Assembly: GCA_964551985.1 (NCBI GenBank)
Contig: CAZKFG010000002.1
Location: forward strand, 21,389 to 85,388
DNA length: 64,000 nt
From: CAZKFG01 sp964551985
Lineage (GTDB): Bacteria; Bacillota; Negativicutes; Acidaminococcales; JAISLQ01
Reading direction: 5' to 3'
The notes below the pieces were generated by a model, which saw only the letters and a program-made list of their open reading frames with translations, was not told where the DNA came from and made no database searches. Of this stretch, positions 43,746 through 51,282 are shown piece by piece; position 1 is the first letter of the stretch, and each line of letters opens with the position of its first letter. The translations under genes were made by a program, and so were the position numbers.

Positions 43746-43774
43746 TTGTCTACAAAACAAAAATATGTTACAAT
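43746..43774 (+). promoter_or_regulatory. Promoter of the UxaE-like gene
   Basis: TTGTCT (43746-43751), 17-nt spacer, TACAAT (43769-43774), 35 nt before ATG 43810; divergent from the rubrerythrin promoter. Confidence 0.7.
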
Positions 43775-43809
43775 AAAGCAATCATTTAAAAATTACTAGG
43801 AGGCAAATA

Positions 43810-45087
43810 ATGGGCATTAGTGAAAGTAAAGCAATTGATATTATGAAAAAAGCAACAGGTAAGAAAATAATAGATACATCATTTAACAAAGTGCCTAATG
43901 GGTTTATTGCATTAGTTGAAAATGAACAACAACTTGTTTGTATAACCGATGGTGCTTGTGCTTTTGCAGATAAATTAGAATGTACTTTAGATGAATATAA
44001 ATATGGTGTTAGATTGCGTCTGGCAAATACCAATAATAAAAACTCTCAAGCACTTAGATTTTTTCTCAAGTGGACAGCACCAGGTGCTTGTACTAATCAA
44101 AATAGCAGCATTGGCTTTGAAGATGCTTTTGCTTTGACACTACCAAAATTTGCTCAAGATTTACAAAATAGTTCTATAAAACCTGTTATTTGCGCCAACA
44201 CAAATTCTGCGCAAATTCTTTCAGAGCAAATGGGCAATACTGCTTGGCAAGCGCTAGAAATCGGCTTAAAAAGCGGATATGGCGCTGAATTTTCTTATGC
44301 CAAAACCGAACAAGAAATTGTCAACGCTCTACTTTGCGGCTACACAAGCTTTGTAGTTGATTGTAGCGATAAAATAGATAAAACTAACTTTAATTTGACA
44401 TCTGACGAAATAATGCAAAAAGCACAAAACCTACCCGAAGAATTTCGTCAAGCTTTAATAGAATCTTATGTAGACAAAAATTTTTCTTTAGATAACGGTA
44501 ATATAACATATACTAAAGAAGAAGTTTTTCAAATAGCCTTGTGCTACGGACAAGCTATTGCTCATTTGCAATACCTTTATAATGGCTATTTTAAAAACGC
44601 GCCTTGGCAGATAGATTTTTGCATTTTTCTTGGTGATAATGATCTTGATGCCAAAGCACATTATTTAATTGCAAACGAACTTAGTAGAGTTAATGTAAAA
44701 TTGGCCGCTATAGAATTAAGCCCACAAAATCCTTCTTTTGTTCAAAATACTTATGTTGCCAAAGTTCTATTGCATAAAGTTAGACTTGTGATAAAAGATT
44801 TAGAAGTATTAAAAACTGTTGAAAATAATGCCAACTGCGCATTTGATTTACGTATAGAAAAAGGTAGTGAATTGCTAAACGCTCTGAAAGTTTTAGAGCA
44901 AAATAATCCTGACTTTATAAAAGAATTGCCTGATGGCTTTTCCAATTTGACAAATAACGAAAAAATCAAACTATTACAGCAAAAACAACCACAAATAAAA
45001 ACATTGTTAAAAGACCATCTCAATGTATATTATGATTTGATTAAAAAATCAATTGATATTCAAAAAGATTTTCTTAAAAAAGCTTAA
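43810..45087 (+). CDS. Tagaturonate-epimerase (UxaE)-like protein, divergent
   Basis: A 425-aa protein. I recognise a faint match to the UxaE (D-tagaturonate 3-epimerase) family: GFEDAFALTLPKFAQDL resembles its GxGDRLGLATPGH region, MGNTAWQALEIGLKSGYGAEFSY resembles its DATWGVFQEGYRDGFGADADH region, and YTSFVVDCSDKID resembles its FTFFTIDPSDHVD. The late LHSGSDKFS-type sequence expected in active enzymes is missing (IEKGSELLNALKVLE stands there), and the AD/H metal-ligand histidines are changed. It may therefore be a non-uronate relative or catalytically inactive. GGAGG precedes ATG 43810. It is monocistronic with a promoter and terminator. The family assignment is from memory and moderate. 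Confidence 0.45.
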   Translation: MGISESKAIDIMKKATGKKIIDTSFNKVPNGFIALVENEQQLVCITDGACAFADKLECTLDEYKYGVRLRLANTNNKNSQALRFFLKWTAPGACTNQNSSIGFEDAFALTLPKFAQDLQNSSIKPVICANTNSAQILSEQMGNTAWQALEIGLKSGYGAEFSYAKTEQEIVNALLCGYTSFVVDCSDKIDKTNFNLTSDEIMQKAQNLPEEFRQALIESYVDKNFSLDNGNITYTKEEVFQIALCYGQAIAHLQYLYNGYFKNAPWQIDFCIFLGDNDLDAKAHYLIANELSRVNVKLAAIELSPQNPSFVQNTYVAKVLLHKVRLVIKDLEVLKTVENNANCAFDLRIEKGSELLNALKVLEQNNPDFIKELPDGFSNLTNNEKIKLLQQKQPQIKTLLKDHLNVYYDLIKKSIDIQKDFLKKA

Positions 45088-45108
45088 CCAAACATGTTTT
45101 GCAAAAAT

Positions 45109-45124
45109 TGTTTCACGTGAACAA
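45109..45124. promoter_or_regulatory. parS: parS-like ParB (Spo0J) binding site
   Basis: TGTTTCACGTGAACAA matches the Bacillota parS consensus TGTTTCACGTGAAACA at 14 of 16 positions, with the core TTTCACGTGAA intact. It lies in the 153-nt gap between 45087 and 45241, next to a terminator. No other site of this quality was noticed in the window. Confidence 0.6.
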
Positions 45125-45154
45125 AAAGAAACATTTATAAAATGTTTCTTTTTT
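45123..45154 (+). terminator. Terminator of the UxaE-like gene
   Basis: Stem AAAAAGAAACAT/ATGTTTCTTTTT with a short loop and T6 tail, 36 nt past the stop. It partly abuts the parS-like site. Confidence 0.82.
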
Positions 45155-45240
45155 AATAATGCAAAATTTTTTATTACCCTGTGCATAAACCTTGACAATT
45201 ATGTTAAGATAAAAGCATAAGATTTTTAGGAGGTAAAAAC

Positions 45241-45753
45241 ATGCAAAGCGAAAAAGATAACTATGATCAAGAAACTTATAAATTTGACTCCCCCGACGAA
45301 CAGTCCTTAGATATTTACGATATGGCACAAGAAGCTGAGGTAGAGAGACTTTGTCGCTGGGCAGCAGCGCGTGCTGGCGTTGTTGTAATGCTACCTATCG
45401 CAGGGACTATGGCACTTATCGCTAATGAAGTTTACTTAGTTAAAAAAATTGGTGATTTGCATGGTTATAAATTAAATGATTCTGTTATATTAGGCTTTAT
45501 AGCATCCTTAGGGGCTTCTGTAGTTGGATCTACCTTAGCTACTCTTTTTCCATATTCGCCAACTAAAATTTTAATTGGTGTTGGCTTAACCTATGGCATA
45601 GGCAAAGCCGCGCATGAGTGGCTTAAAGCTGGTCAACCAGAAGATTTGTCCGCAATCAAAGAGGTTTTTAATCACGCTAAACAACAAGCTTGCAAAAATA
45701 TCAAATCCTTTTTAAACAATCCAAATAAAAACAAAGCAGATTTTGATGAATAG
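45241..45753 (+). CDS. Small membrane protein, DUF697-like
   Basis: A 170-aa protein of unknown function. An acidic N-terminus of ~35 residues (QETYKFDSPDEQSLDIYDM) is followed by RLCRWAAARAGVVVMLPIAG, where the Arg-rich lead and PIAG turn recall DUF697 proteins (IPIPG). Hydrophobic segments lie near residues 43-62, 79-103 and 108-125 (LIGVGLTYGIGKAAHEWLKAG pattern). The tail is hydrophilic and Asn/Lys-rich. DUF697 proteins are often tied to GTPases or tellurite-type stress genes. AGGAGG precedes ATG 45241; TTGACA lies 43 nt further upstream. It is followed by UspA after a 20-nt gap. Confidence 0.6.
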   Translation: MQSEKDNYDQETYKFDSPDEQSLDIYDMAQEAEVERLCRWAAARAGVVVMLPIAGTMALIANEVYLVKKIGDLHGYKLNDSVILGFIASLGASVVGSTLATLFPYSPTKILIGVGLTYGIGKAAHEWLKAGQPEDLSAIKEVFNHAKQQACKNIKSFLNNPNKNKADFDE

Positions 45754-45773
45754 TAATTTTTTTGGAGGGGAAA

Positions 45774-46166
45774 ATGTATAATAACATTCTTGTAGCATTA
45801 AACAATAAAGATAGGTCTATTAAAGCTTTTGACCAAGCAATTGAACTTGCCAAAGTGCTAGGCGCAAATCTCTTTGCAATAAGCATTATTGAACAGTATG
45901 ATGAAATAGATGAATTACCCGAAGATGAGCTCTATGCCGTTCAAATGTTACTTGATAAAATGCATCAAAAATATAATTATCCTTTTATAAGCGAAATAAA
46001 AAGCAGCAAAAATACTGCTCTTACTATCGCAGAGTTTGCTGACGAAAATAATTGTGATTTGATTATTTTAGGTAGTAGAAGACTCCCAGGTGCTCGCTCT
46101 ATCGTCATGCGTAGCACAACTAATGCTGTTTTAAGCGCTTGTCAAAAACCTGTTTTAATTATTTGA
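45774..46166 (+). CDS. Universal stress protein (UspA family)
   Basis: A 130-aa cytoplasmic stress protein with a Rossmann-like nucleotide-binding fold. It starts MYNNILVALNNKDRSIKAFD and has the ATP-binding G-2x-G-9x-GS/T-type segment LIILGSRRLPGARSIVMRST (20 residues), with VLSACQKPVLII at the end. The start ATG 45774 follows GGAGGGG; a longer frame opens on a TTG that is part of the ribosome site. It probably forms a two-gene unit with the DUF697-like gene. Confidence 0.88.
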   Translation: MYNNILVALNNKDRSIKAFDQAIELAKVLGANLFAISIIEQYDEIDELPEDELYAVQMLLDKMHQKYNYPFISEIKSSKNTALTIAEFADENNCDLIILGSRRLPGARSIVMRSTTNAVLSACQKPVLII

Positions 46167-46191
46167 AAAAACTTTTCTTTTGTGCTACACT
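46163..46191 (+). promoter_or_regulatory. Promoter of the pantothenate leader and operon
   Basis: TTGAAA (46163-46168), 17-nt spacer, TACACT (46186-46191). The -35 overlaps the uspA stop codon. Transcription would start near 46198, just before the first leader stem-loop. Confidence 0.65.
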
Positions 46192-46202
46192 CTAAATACA
46201 TC

Positions 46203-46275
46203 TTGGAAGGGTACTACTCTATCCAAAGCTAGTAAAATCTTTTTTAACCGCTTGGATCAACATTGACCGAGACGG
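46203..46275 (+). ncRNA. Tandem pan-motif-like RNA stem-loops in the DUF2520-panB-panC leader
   Basis: Two stem-loops of the same design. Stem 1 (46203-46226): TTGGA/TCCAA, then one bulged A on each side (46208 and 46221), then GGG/TCT and loop TACTAC. Stem 2 (46248-46275): CCG/CGG, a bulged A (46272), CTTGG/CCGAG, a second bulged A (46256), TCA/TGA and a 4-nt loop. The published pan motif is a hairpin with two bulged adenosines, often in tandem, ahead of panB, panC or panD in Bacillota. This leader fits that description and its gene context. It lies upstream of an intrinsic terminator. The ligand is unknown. Confidence 0.75.
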
Positions 46276-46311
46276 AAACAACACAAGTTTGCTATTATTT
46301 TGTGCATTCTT

Positions 46312-46347
46312 GACGCTTTTCCGTTTGGAAAAGCGTCTTTTATTTTC
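46312..46347 (+). terminator. Leader terminator upstream of the pantothenate operon
   Basis: An 11-bp perfect stem GACGCTTTTCC/GGAAAAGCGTC, loop GTTT, followed by TTTTATTTTC. It lies between the pan-like stem-loops and the start codon at 46364, so it is placed to act as an attenuator. Confidence 0.88.
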
Positions 46348-46363
46348 ATTTTAGAGGTTCATT

Positions 46364-47206
46364 ATGAAAAAAACTATTGGTATCATCGGTGCAGGTAAAC
46401 TAGGCAGCTCTCTTATATACAATTTTAAAAAGACTGGTTGCACTATAAGTGGTATAACATGCCAACCTGAACAATTAACCGTTTCCATTGCCAAAAAATT
46501 TAAAGTAAAGCCATTTTCTGATAATATTGATTTGGTTAAAAACAGCGATATTATATTTTTAACAGTACCAGATGCGATTATCGCTGATGTTTTTGCACAA
46601 ATAACACCTGTCGCAAAAAATAAAATCATTTTTCATTGTAGTGGTGCTTTGGCTTCAAGCTCTATTGAAGAAAATATGAATATTAATCTTGGAAGTTTTC
46701 ATCCACTACAAACTTTCGCTAGATATAACACTTCATTTAAAAACATATACATAGCTATTGACGGAAACAAAAAGGTACAAAATCTGGCAAAATCTTTAGC
46801 AAACATGCTTGGAGCTCAAACTATCGCAATACCAAGTCAAGACAGGGCGTTATATCACGCCGCGGCATGTATCGCTTCAAATCATTTAGTTACACTGCTT
46901 GCTGTTGTAGAACAAATTTTTACAAATTGGTCTGACGATAAAGATGCTGCTAAAAACATTTTTTTACCATTAGTACAAGCTTCGATTAAAAATTTTAGTC
47001 AGTTAGAGAGCAAAAATGCGTTAACAGGGCCTATTGCACGTGGTGATAACATAACGATAAAAAAACATTTAGCTGTTTTACCAGATGATCTTTTAGATTT
47101 TTATAAAATAATGAGCTTGCAAACTTTAAAACTGGCAAAAAAGAGCGATAAACTTTGCTCTAAACAAATAAAAGAGTTAGAAAAATTATTAAAAAATGAG
47201 GTGTAA
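46364..47206 (+). CDS. Rossmann-fold DUF2520 protein, candidate ketopantoate reductase
   Basis: A 280-aa NAD(P)-type oxidoreductase-like protein. The dinucleotide motif is TIGIIGAGKLGSSLIYNF at residues 4-21. Then SDIIFLTVPDAIIADVFAQI, HCSGALASSS, GSFHPLQTFA, and the C-terminal DUF2520 helical domain (YHAAACIASNHLVTLLAVVE, 20 residues; GPIARGD). It is the first gene of the pantothenate operon, with its stop overlapping the Shine-Dalgarno region of panB. No panE or ilvC is in the window, so it is a reasonable candidate for the ketopantoate-reducing step; this is inference from context. Confidence 0.85.
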   Translation: MKKTIGIIGAGKLGSSLIYNFKKTGCTISGITCQPEQLTVSIAKKFKVKPFSDNIDLVKNSDIIFLTVPDAIIADVFAQITPVAKNKIIFHCSGALASSSIEENMNINLGSFHPLQTFARYNTSFKNIYIAIDGNKKVQNLAKSLANMLGAQTIAIPSQDRALYHAAACIASNHLVTLLAVVEQIFTNWSDDKDAAKNIFLPLVQASIKNFSQLESKNALTGPIARGDNITIKKHLAVLPDDLLDFYKIMSLQTLKLAKKSDKLCSKQIKELEKLLKNEV

Positions 47207-47207
47207 A

Positions 47208-48044
47208 ATGAACGGTAAAAAAGTTACTACGTCTACTTTAAAGCAAATGAAGCAGGAAAAGCAGCCTATAGTCATGATTACTGCCTATGATTATCCATTT
47301 GCAAAAATGTTTGACGAAGCAGGGGCCGACATGCTTTTAGTTGGCGATTCTCTGGGAAACGTTGTCTTAGGCTATGATTCTACTGTGCCTGTAACAATGG
47401 AGGATATGCTTCATCACTGTAAACCTGTGGCTCGTGCTGCAAAAAGAGCTATGGTTGTTGTTGATATGCCTTTTATGAGTTATCAAGTTTCTGCTAAACA
47501 AGCACTTAAAAATGCTGGTCGTTTTATGCAAGAAGCTGGTGCTCACGCTGTTAAACTCGAAGGTGGTATTGAGATGGCGCAGACGGTTAAAAAGATTGTA
47601 GACGCTGGCATTCCCGTAATATCGCATATAGGACTTACTCCTCAATCAGTGCATCAAATGGGCGGCTTTAAAGTACAAGGTAAAGATGATATTGGTGCTC
47701 AAAAATTGATTGATGATGCAAATTCTTTAGTACAAGCAGGCGCTTTTTGCGTTTTATTAGAATGTGTTCCTGCCGCTTTGGCACAAATGATAACAGAAAA
47801 AATATCCGTCCCTACAATTGGCATTGGTGCTGGCGCAGGTTGCGACGGACAAGTGCTTGTATATCATGATTTGCTTGGAATGACAGATGGTTTTGTACCA
47901 AAATTTGCTAAACAATACAAAAACCTACATCAAGAAATAATGCAGGGCGTAGGAGAATATGTAAACGAGGTACGAAAAAGAACTTTCCCCGCGGAACAGC
48001 ATTGCTTTAAAATTGATCAACAAACACTAGATAAACTTTATTAA
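47208..48044 (+). CDS. panB: 3-methyl-2-oxobutanoate hydroxymethyltransferase
   Basis: Makes ketopantoate from 2-ketoisovalerate and methylene-THF, drawing on the one-carbon pool fed by GlyA and Gcv. The protein is 278 aa. Motifs: MITAYDYPFAKMFDEAG, LLVGDSLGNVVLGYDSTVPV (20 residues), VKLEGG near residue 112, SHIGLTPQ and TIGIGAGAGCDGQVLV. The start ATG 47208 follows AGGTG; a longer frame opens on ATG 47196, inside the upstream gene. It is followed by panC after 11 nt. Confidence 0.96.
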   Translation: MNGKKVTTSTLKQMKQEKQPIVMITAYDYPFAKMFDEAGADMLLVGDSLGNVVLGYDSTVPVTMEDMLHHCKPVARAAKRAMVVVDMPFMSYQVSAKQALKNAGRFMQEAGAHAVKLEGGIEMAQTVKKIVDAGIPVISHIGLTPQSVHQMGGFKVQGKDDIGAQKLIDDANSLVQAGAFCVLLECVPAALAQMITEKISVPTIGIGAGAGCDGQVLVYHDLLGMTDGFVPKFAKQYKNLHQEIMQGVGEYVNEVRKRTFPAEQHCFKIDQQTLDKLY

Positions 48045-48055
48045 AGGAGTAAAAA

Positions 48056-48904
48056 ATGCAAATTTTATCAACAGTACAAGAAATACAAGTCCTTTGCCAA
48101 AAAGCACATAAAGATGGGTTGAGCATCGGACTTGTCCCAACAATGGGAGCTCTTCATTTGGGGCATGCATCTTTAATTAAAGCAGCATGTGAGGAAAATG
48201 ATTTTGTCGTTGTCAGTGTATTTGTAAACCCAACTCAATTTGCGCCAACAGAAGATTTATCTACATATCCACGTACATTAGAAAATGACTGCGCTCTTGC
48301 CGAAAGTTTAGGTGCTAAAGCAGTTTTCGCTCCGACTATAGACCAAATGTACCCAACAGGAGAACAAACTTGGGTAGAAGTCACAGGACACATGACAAGT
48401 ATTTTGTGTGGTCAATCTCGTCCTACACATTTTCGTGGCGTAACAACTGTTGTAACAAAGCTATTCAACATTATATCCCCAGATAAAGCTTATTTCGGAC
48501 AAAAAGACGCCCAGCAGGCACAAATAATCAGACAAATGGCAGACGATTTATTTATGCCTGTGAAAATCCGTATAATGCCGATAATCAGAGAAAAAGACGG
48601 ATTGGCACTAAGTTCACGTAATGTTTATTTGTCACCACAAGAAAGAATCGCCGCTTTAGTATTATCTCAAAGTTTAAATAAAGCCAAAGAGCTTGTACAA
48701 GAAGGAGAAAAGAACAAAAAAATAATTTTAAACACTATAGAGCAAATGATTGACAAAGAACCTCTTGCTAAAATAGATTATATAGAGCTATATCAATTCC
48801 CTAGTTTAAAAGAGGTTGATGAAACAATCAATACAAGCATTTTCATTGCACTTGCTGTCAAATTTGGTAAAACAAGGCTTATTGATAATATTGTAATAGA
48901 ATAA
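48056..48904 (+). CDS. panC: Pantothenate synthetase
   Basis: Joins pantoate and beta-alanine using ATP, 282 aa. HIGH-type signature GLVPTMGALHLGHASLI, VSVFVNPTQFAP, FRGVTTVVTKLFNII, the YFGQKDAQQ segment, and the KMSKS-type LALSSRN. AAGGAG precedes ATG 48056. panD, which makes beta-alanine, is not beside it. A terminator follows. Confidence 0.97.
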   Translation: MQILSTVQEIQVLCQKAHKDGLSIGLVPTMGALHLGHASLIKAACEENDFVVVSVFVNPTQFAPTEDLSTYPRTLENDCALAESLGAKAVFAPTIDQMYPTGEQTWVEVTGHMTSILCGQSRPTHFRGVTTVVTKLFNIISPDKAYFGQKDAQQAQIIRQMADDLFMPVKIRIMPIIREKDGLALSSRNVYLSPQERIAALVLSQSLNKAKELVQEGEKNKKIILNTIEQMIDKEPLAKIDYIELYQFPSLKEVDETINTSIFIALAVKFGKTRLIDNIVIE

Positions 48905-48933
48905 AAAAGTTGGCTTTATGCCAACTTTTTTAT
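48903..48933. terminator. Bidirectional terminator between panC and rmuC
   Basis: A 12-bp perfect stem AAAAAAGTTGGC/GCCAACTTTTTT with loop TTTAT, T/A-rich on both sides, between convergent genes. Confidence 0.9.
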
Positions 48934-50216
48934 TCTTCCAACATTTTTGTCGCACTTAATTCATCCAATTCTTCTACCTTATTAAGTCTGCTGTAAATTT
49001 GCTTGGATTTATCTTGTGCTTTTGTCATTTCTTTTTTTACATCTTCAATTTTATCTAGCGATTTATCAATAATTGCATCAAAAAGACTGTATTGCTTTTT
49101 AATTGCGCCAAGTAATCGCCAAACTTCACTAGATTTTTTCTCTATCGCTAATGTGGCAAAACCCAGCCTTAAACTATTTAGTAGTGCCGCTAATGTTGTA
49201 GGACCAGCTATAATGACTCTACATTCATTTTGACAATACTCACAAAGACCATCTATCCGTAAAACTTCCGCATACAAACCTTCTGTCGGCAAAAACATTA
49301 CCGCAAAATCTGTAGTGGTCGGAGGACTTATATATTTATCGCGAATACTTCTAGCATCTTGTTTGACTTTGGTGTCTATTGCTTTTACAGCTTCATTTAC
49401 CAAAGTAATATCAGCCTTTTCACTTGCTTCGCAAAGCCTTAGATAATCTTCTTGAGTAAATTTAGCATCTAGAGGCAACCACACGCACTCATTGGCTTCT
49501 TTGCCTGGTAATTTAATCGCAAAGTCCACGCGCTCTTTACTACCTCTTTTAACCATAACACTTTGTTCATACTGCTCTTTACTCATTATCTGCTCAAGTA
49601 AAGCGCCAAGCTGTACTTCACCCCAAGTACCACGCAGTTTGACATTTGTAAGAACTCTGTTTAAACTATGTATCCCAGTAGATAAAGTTTGCATCTCGCC
49701 AAGACTTTTATATAGTTGTTGCAACTGGTCGCTTACATTTTTAAAAGCTTCATCTAGCCTTCTTGATAAAGTAGTGTTAAGTTTTTCATCAACAACTTGC
49801 CTTATCGCATCGAGTTTTTGTTCATTACTCAGCTGTATTTGAGTAAGGCTTTTCCCAACAAATTCATTTAGTTTCTCTTGCTGTTGAAAGTTTTTTTCAA
49901 TCAAGTTATCCATTTGCGCCGATAATTTTTGTAGTTGTTGATTTTGTTGCAAATTTTGAACATCCAATTGTTTTAGTGCCATATCAGACTGCAATTTAAA
50001 GTTATTATTTATTTCTTCTCTTAACAGCTTATTATTTTCGCTTTGCTCTTGCCTTGTTGATACTTCTTCTTGTAATTTTGATTGTTGGTTTGCGCTTAGC
50101 AAAGCTTGCAATTGCACAATTTGTTTTTCCAAAGCTTGATTATTTTTGCCAAAAACAATCAAATAAATAAGCAAAAGCACTATAAAACCCAGCAAAATAA
50201 GCATTATATTATCCAT
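48930..50216 (-). CDS. rmuC: RmuC-family DNA recombination protein
   Basis: A 428-aa protein thought to limit inversions at short inverted repeats. An N-terminal membrane anchor (IMLILLGFIVLLLIYLIVFG, 20 residues) is followed by a Gln/Leu-rich coiled coil (residues ~28-170) and the nuclease-like RmuC core: RGTWGEVQLGALLEQIM, VDFAIKLPG, CVWLPLDAKFTQEDY, FAVMFLPTEGLYAEVL, and GPTTLAALLNSLRLGFATL. It is the only minus-strand gene between 43.8 and 64 kb. Confidence 0.93.
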   Translation of the reverse strand: MDNIMLILLGFIVLLLIYLIVFGKNNQALEKQIVQLQALLSANQQSKLQEEVSTRQEQSENNKLLREEINNNFKLQSDMALKQLDVQNLQQNQQLQKLSAQMDNLIEKNFQQQEKLNEFVGKSLTQIQLSNEQKLDAIRQVVDEKLNTTLSRRLDEAFKNVSDQLQQLYKSLGEMQTLSTGIHSLNRVLTNVKLRGTWGEVQLGALLEQIMSKEQYEQSVMVKRGSKERVDFAIKLPGKEANECVWLPLDAKFTQEDYLRLCEASEKADITLVNEAVKAIDTKVKQDARSIRDKYISPPTTTDFAVMFLPTEGLYAEVLRIDGLCEYCQNECRVIIAGPTTLAALLNSLRLGFATLAIEKKSSEVWRLLGAIKKQYSLFDAIIDKSLDKIEDVKKEMTKAQDKSKQIYSRLNKVEELDELSATKMLEE

Positions 50217-50361
50217 TTTATCAAATCATCCTTAGTAATTATTTTTATTCATTATACAGATAAAAAAAGTATACTTCAAGTAAACACTAAAAACCTCTTG
50301 CTAAAAGCATAGAAAATATTATAAACTTTATTCTAACATTGAAAATAAGGCGGGTAAAAAT

Positions 50362-51174
50362 ATGAACAAAAAAAAGTTACTTTTATTAAGCTGTTTAGTA
50401 ATTACATCTTTACTAATTACTGTTGGTTGTTCTGACAATAAACAATCTCCAAAATCATCTGTAATAAAGGTAGGCGCTACGGCAGGACCACAAGCGCAAA
50501 TTTTAGAGGCTGTAAAACCAGTTTTAGCAAAAGATGGTGTGGAAATGCAAATTATAGAATTTAATGATTTCGCAACCCCAAACACTGCTTTAAATCAAGG
50601 TGATTTAAATGCCAACAGCTTCCAACACAAACCATTTTTAGATGCCCAAATAAGTGCTAGAAAGTATGATATTATGCCTATTGGCAAAACAGTTTTACTA
50701 CCAATGGGAATATATTCTAAAAAAGTAAAAAAATTAGATGAATTACCGGAAAATGCTAAAGTAGCTATCCCTAACGATCCTTCAAACGGTGGCAGAGCAC
50801 TTTTGCTATTACAAAAAGTTGGACTTATCAAGCTTAAAGAAAATTCCGGCATACTACCCACTCTTACAGATATAGTCAAAAATGATAAAAAGTTAAAAAT
50901 TGTCGAAATAGAAGCAGCACAAACGCCACGTTCATTAGACGATGTTGATTTGGTTGCTATAAATACAAACTATGCTTTGGTGGCAGGTCTTGTACCAACT
51001 AAAGATGCTTTGGCAATAGAAGATAAAGACTCTCCATACGCTTGTATTATTGTTGCTAAAACAAGTGATAAAGATAATCATGCGCTAAAAAAACTTGTCA
51101 AAGCTTATCAATCACCACAAGTAGAAAAATTTATTAACGATACTTTTAAAGGCTCTATTGTCAAAGCTTGGTAA
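50362..51174 (+). CDS. metQ: MetQ/NlpA-family lipoprotein (solitary)
   Basis: Substrate-binding lipoprotein of D/L-methionine-type ABC importers, 270 aa. Lipobox LITVGCSDN, with Cys23 after the signal segment LLLLSCLVITSLLIT. Then IKVGATAGPQAQILEAVKPV (20 residues), LNANSFQHKPFLDAQI, VAIPNDPSNGGRALLLLQK and AINTNYALVAGL. MetN and MetI are not adjacent, so the transporter must be encoded elsewhere or the protein has another role. I found no SAM riboswitch or T-box in the 145-nt upstream gap. GGCGGG is a plausible Shine-Dalgarno. A terminator follows. Confidence 0.9.
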   Translation: MNKKKLLLLSCLVITSLLITVGCSDNKQSPKSSVIKVGATAGPQAQILEAVKPVLAKDGVEMQIIEFNDFATPNTALNQGDLNANSFQHKPFLDAQISARKYDIMPIGKTVLLPMGIYSKKVKKLDELPENAKVAIPNDPSNGGRALLLLQKVGLIKLKENSGILPTLTDIVKNDKKLKIVEIEAAQTPRSLDDVDLVAINTNYALVAGLVPTKDALAIEDKDSPYACIIVAKTSDKDNHALKKLVKAYQSPQVEKFINDTFKGSIVKAW

Positions 51175-51181
51175 AAATTTG

Positions 51182-51212
51182 CCCTTAGAAGATTTTCTAA
51201 GGGATTTTTATT
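51182..51212 (+). terminator. Terminator of metQ
   Basis: A 9-bp stem CCCTTAGAA/TTCTAAGGG, loop GATT, followed by ATTTTTATTTTTT, 7 nt past the metQ stop. Confidence 0.88.
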
Positions 51213-51282
51213 TTTTCTATTTGATAGAAATTTTTACACTTTTTTGTTACAATTTAATCATAAACGCACAAAGGAGACAAAA

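Noticed and set aside
48930..49850. Plus-strand open frames opposite rmuC
   Set aside because: Compositionally they are complements of the Gln/Leu coiled-coil and core region of rmuC and lack start signals.
50217..50361. Possible SAM riboswitch or T-box before metQ
   Set aside because: No S-box helices or T-box sequence can be found in the 145-nt gap; it is plain AT-rich DNA.
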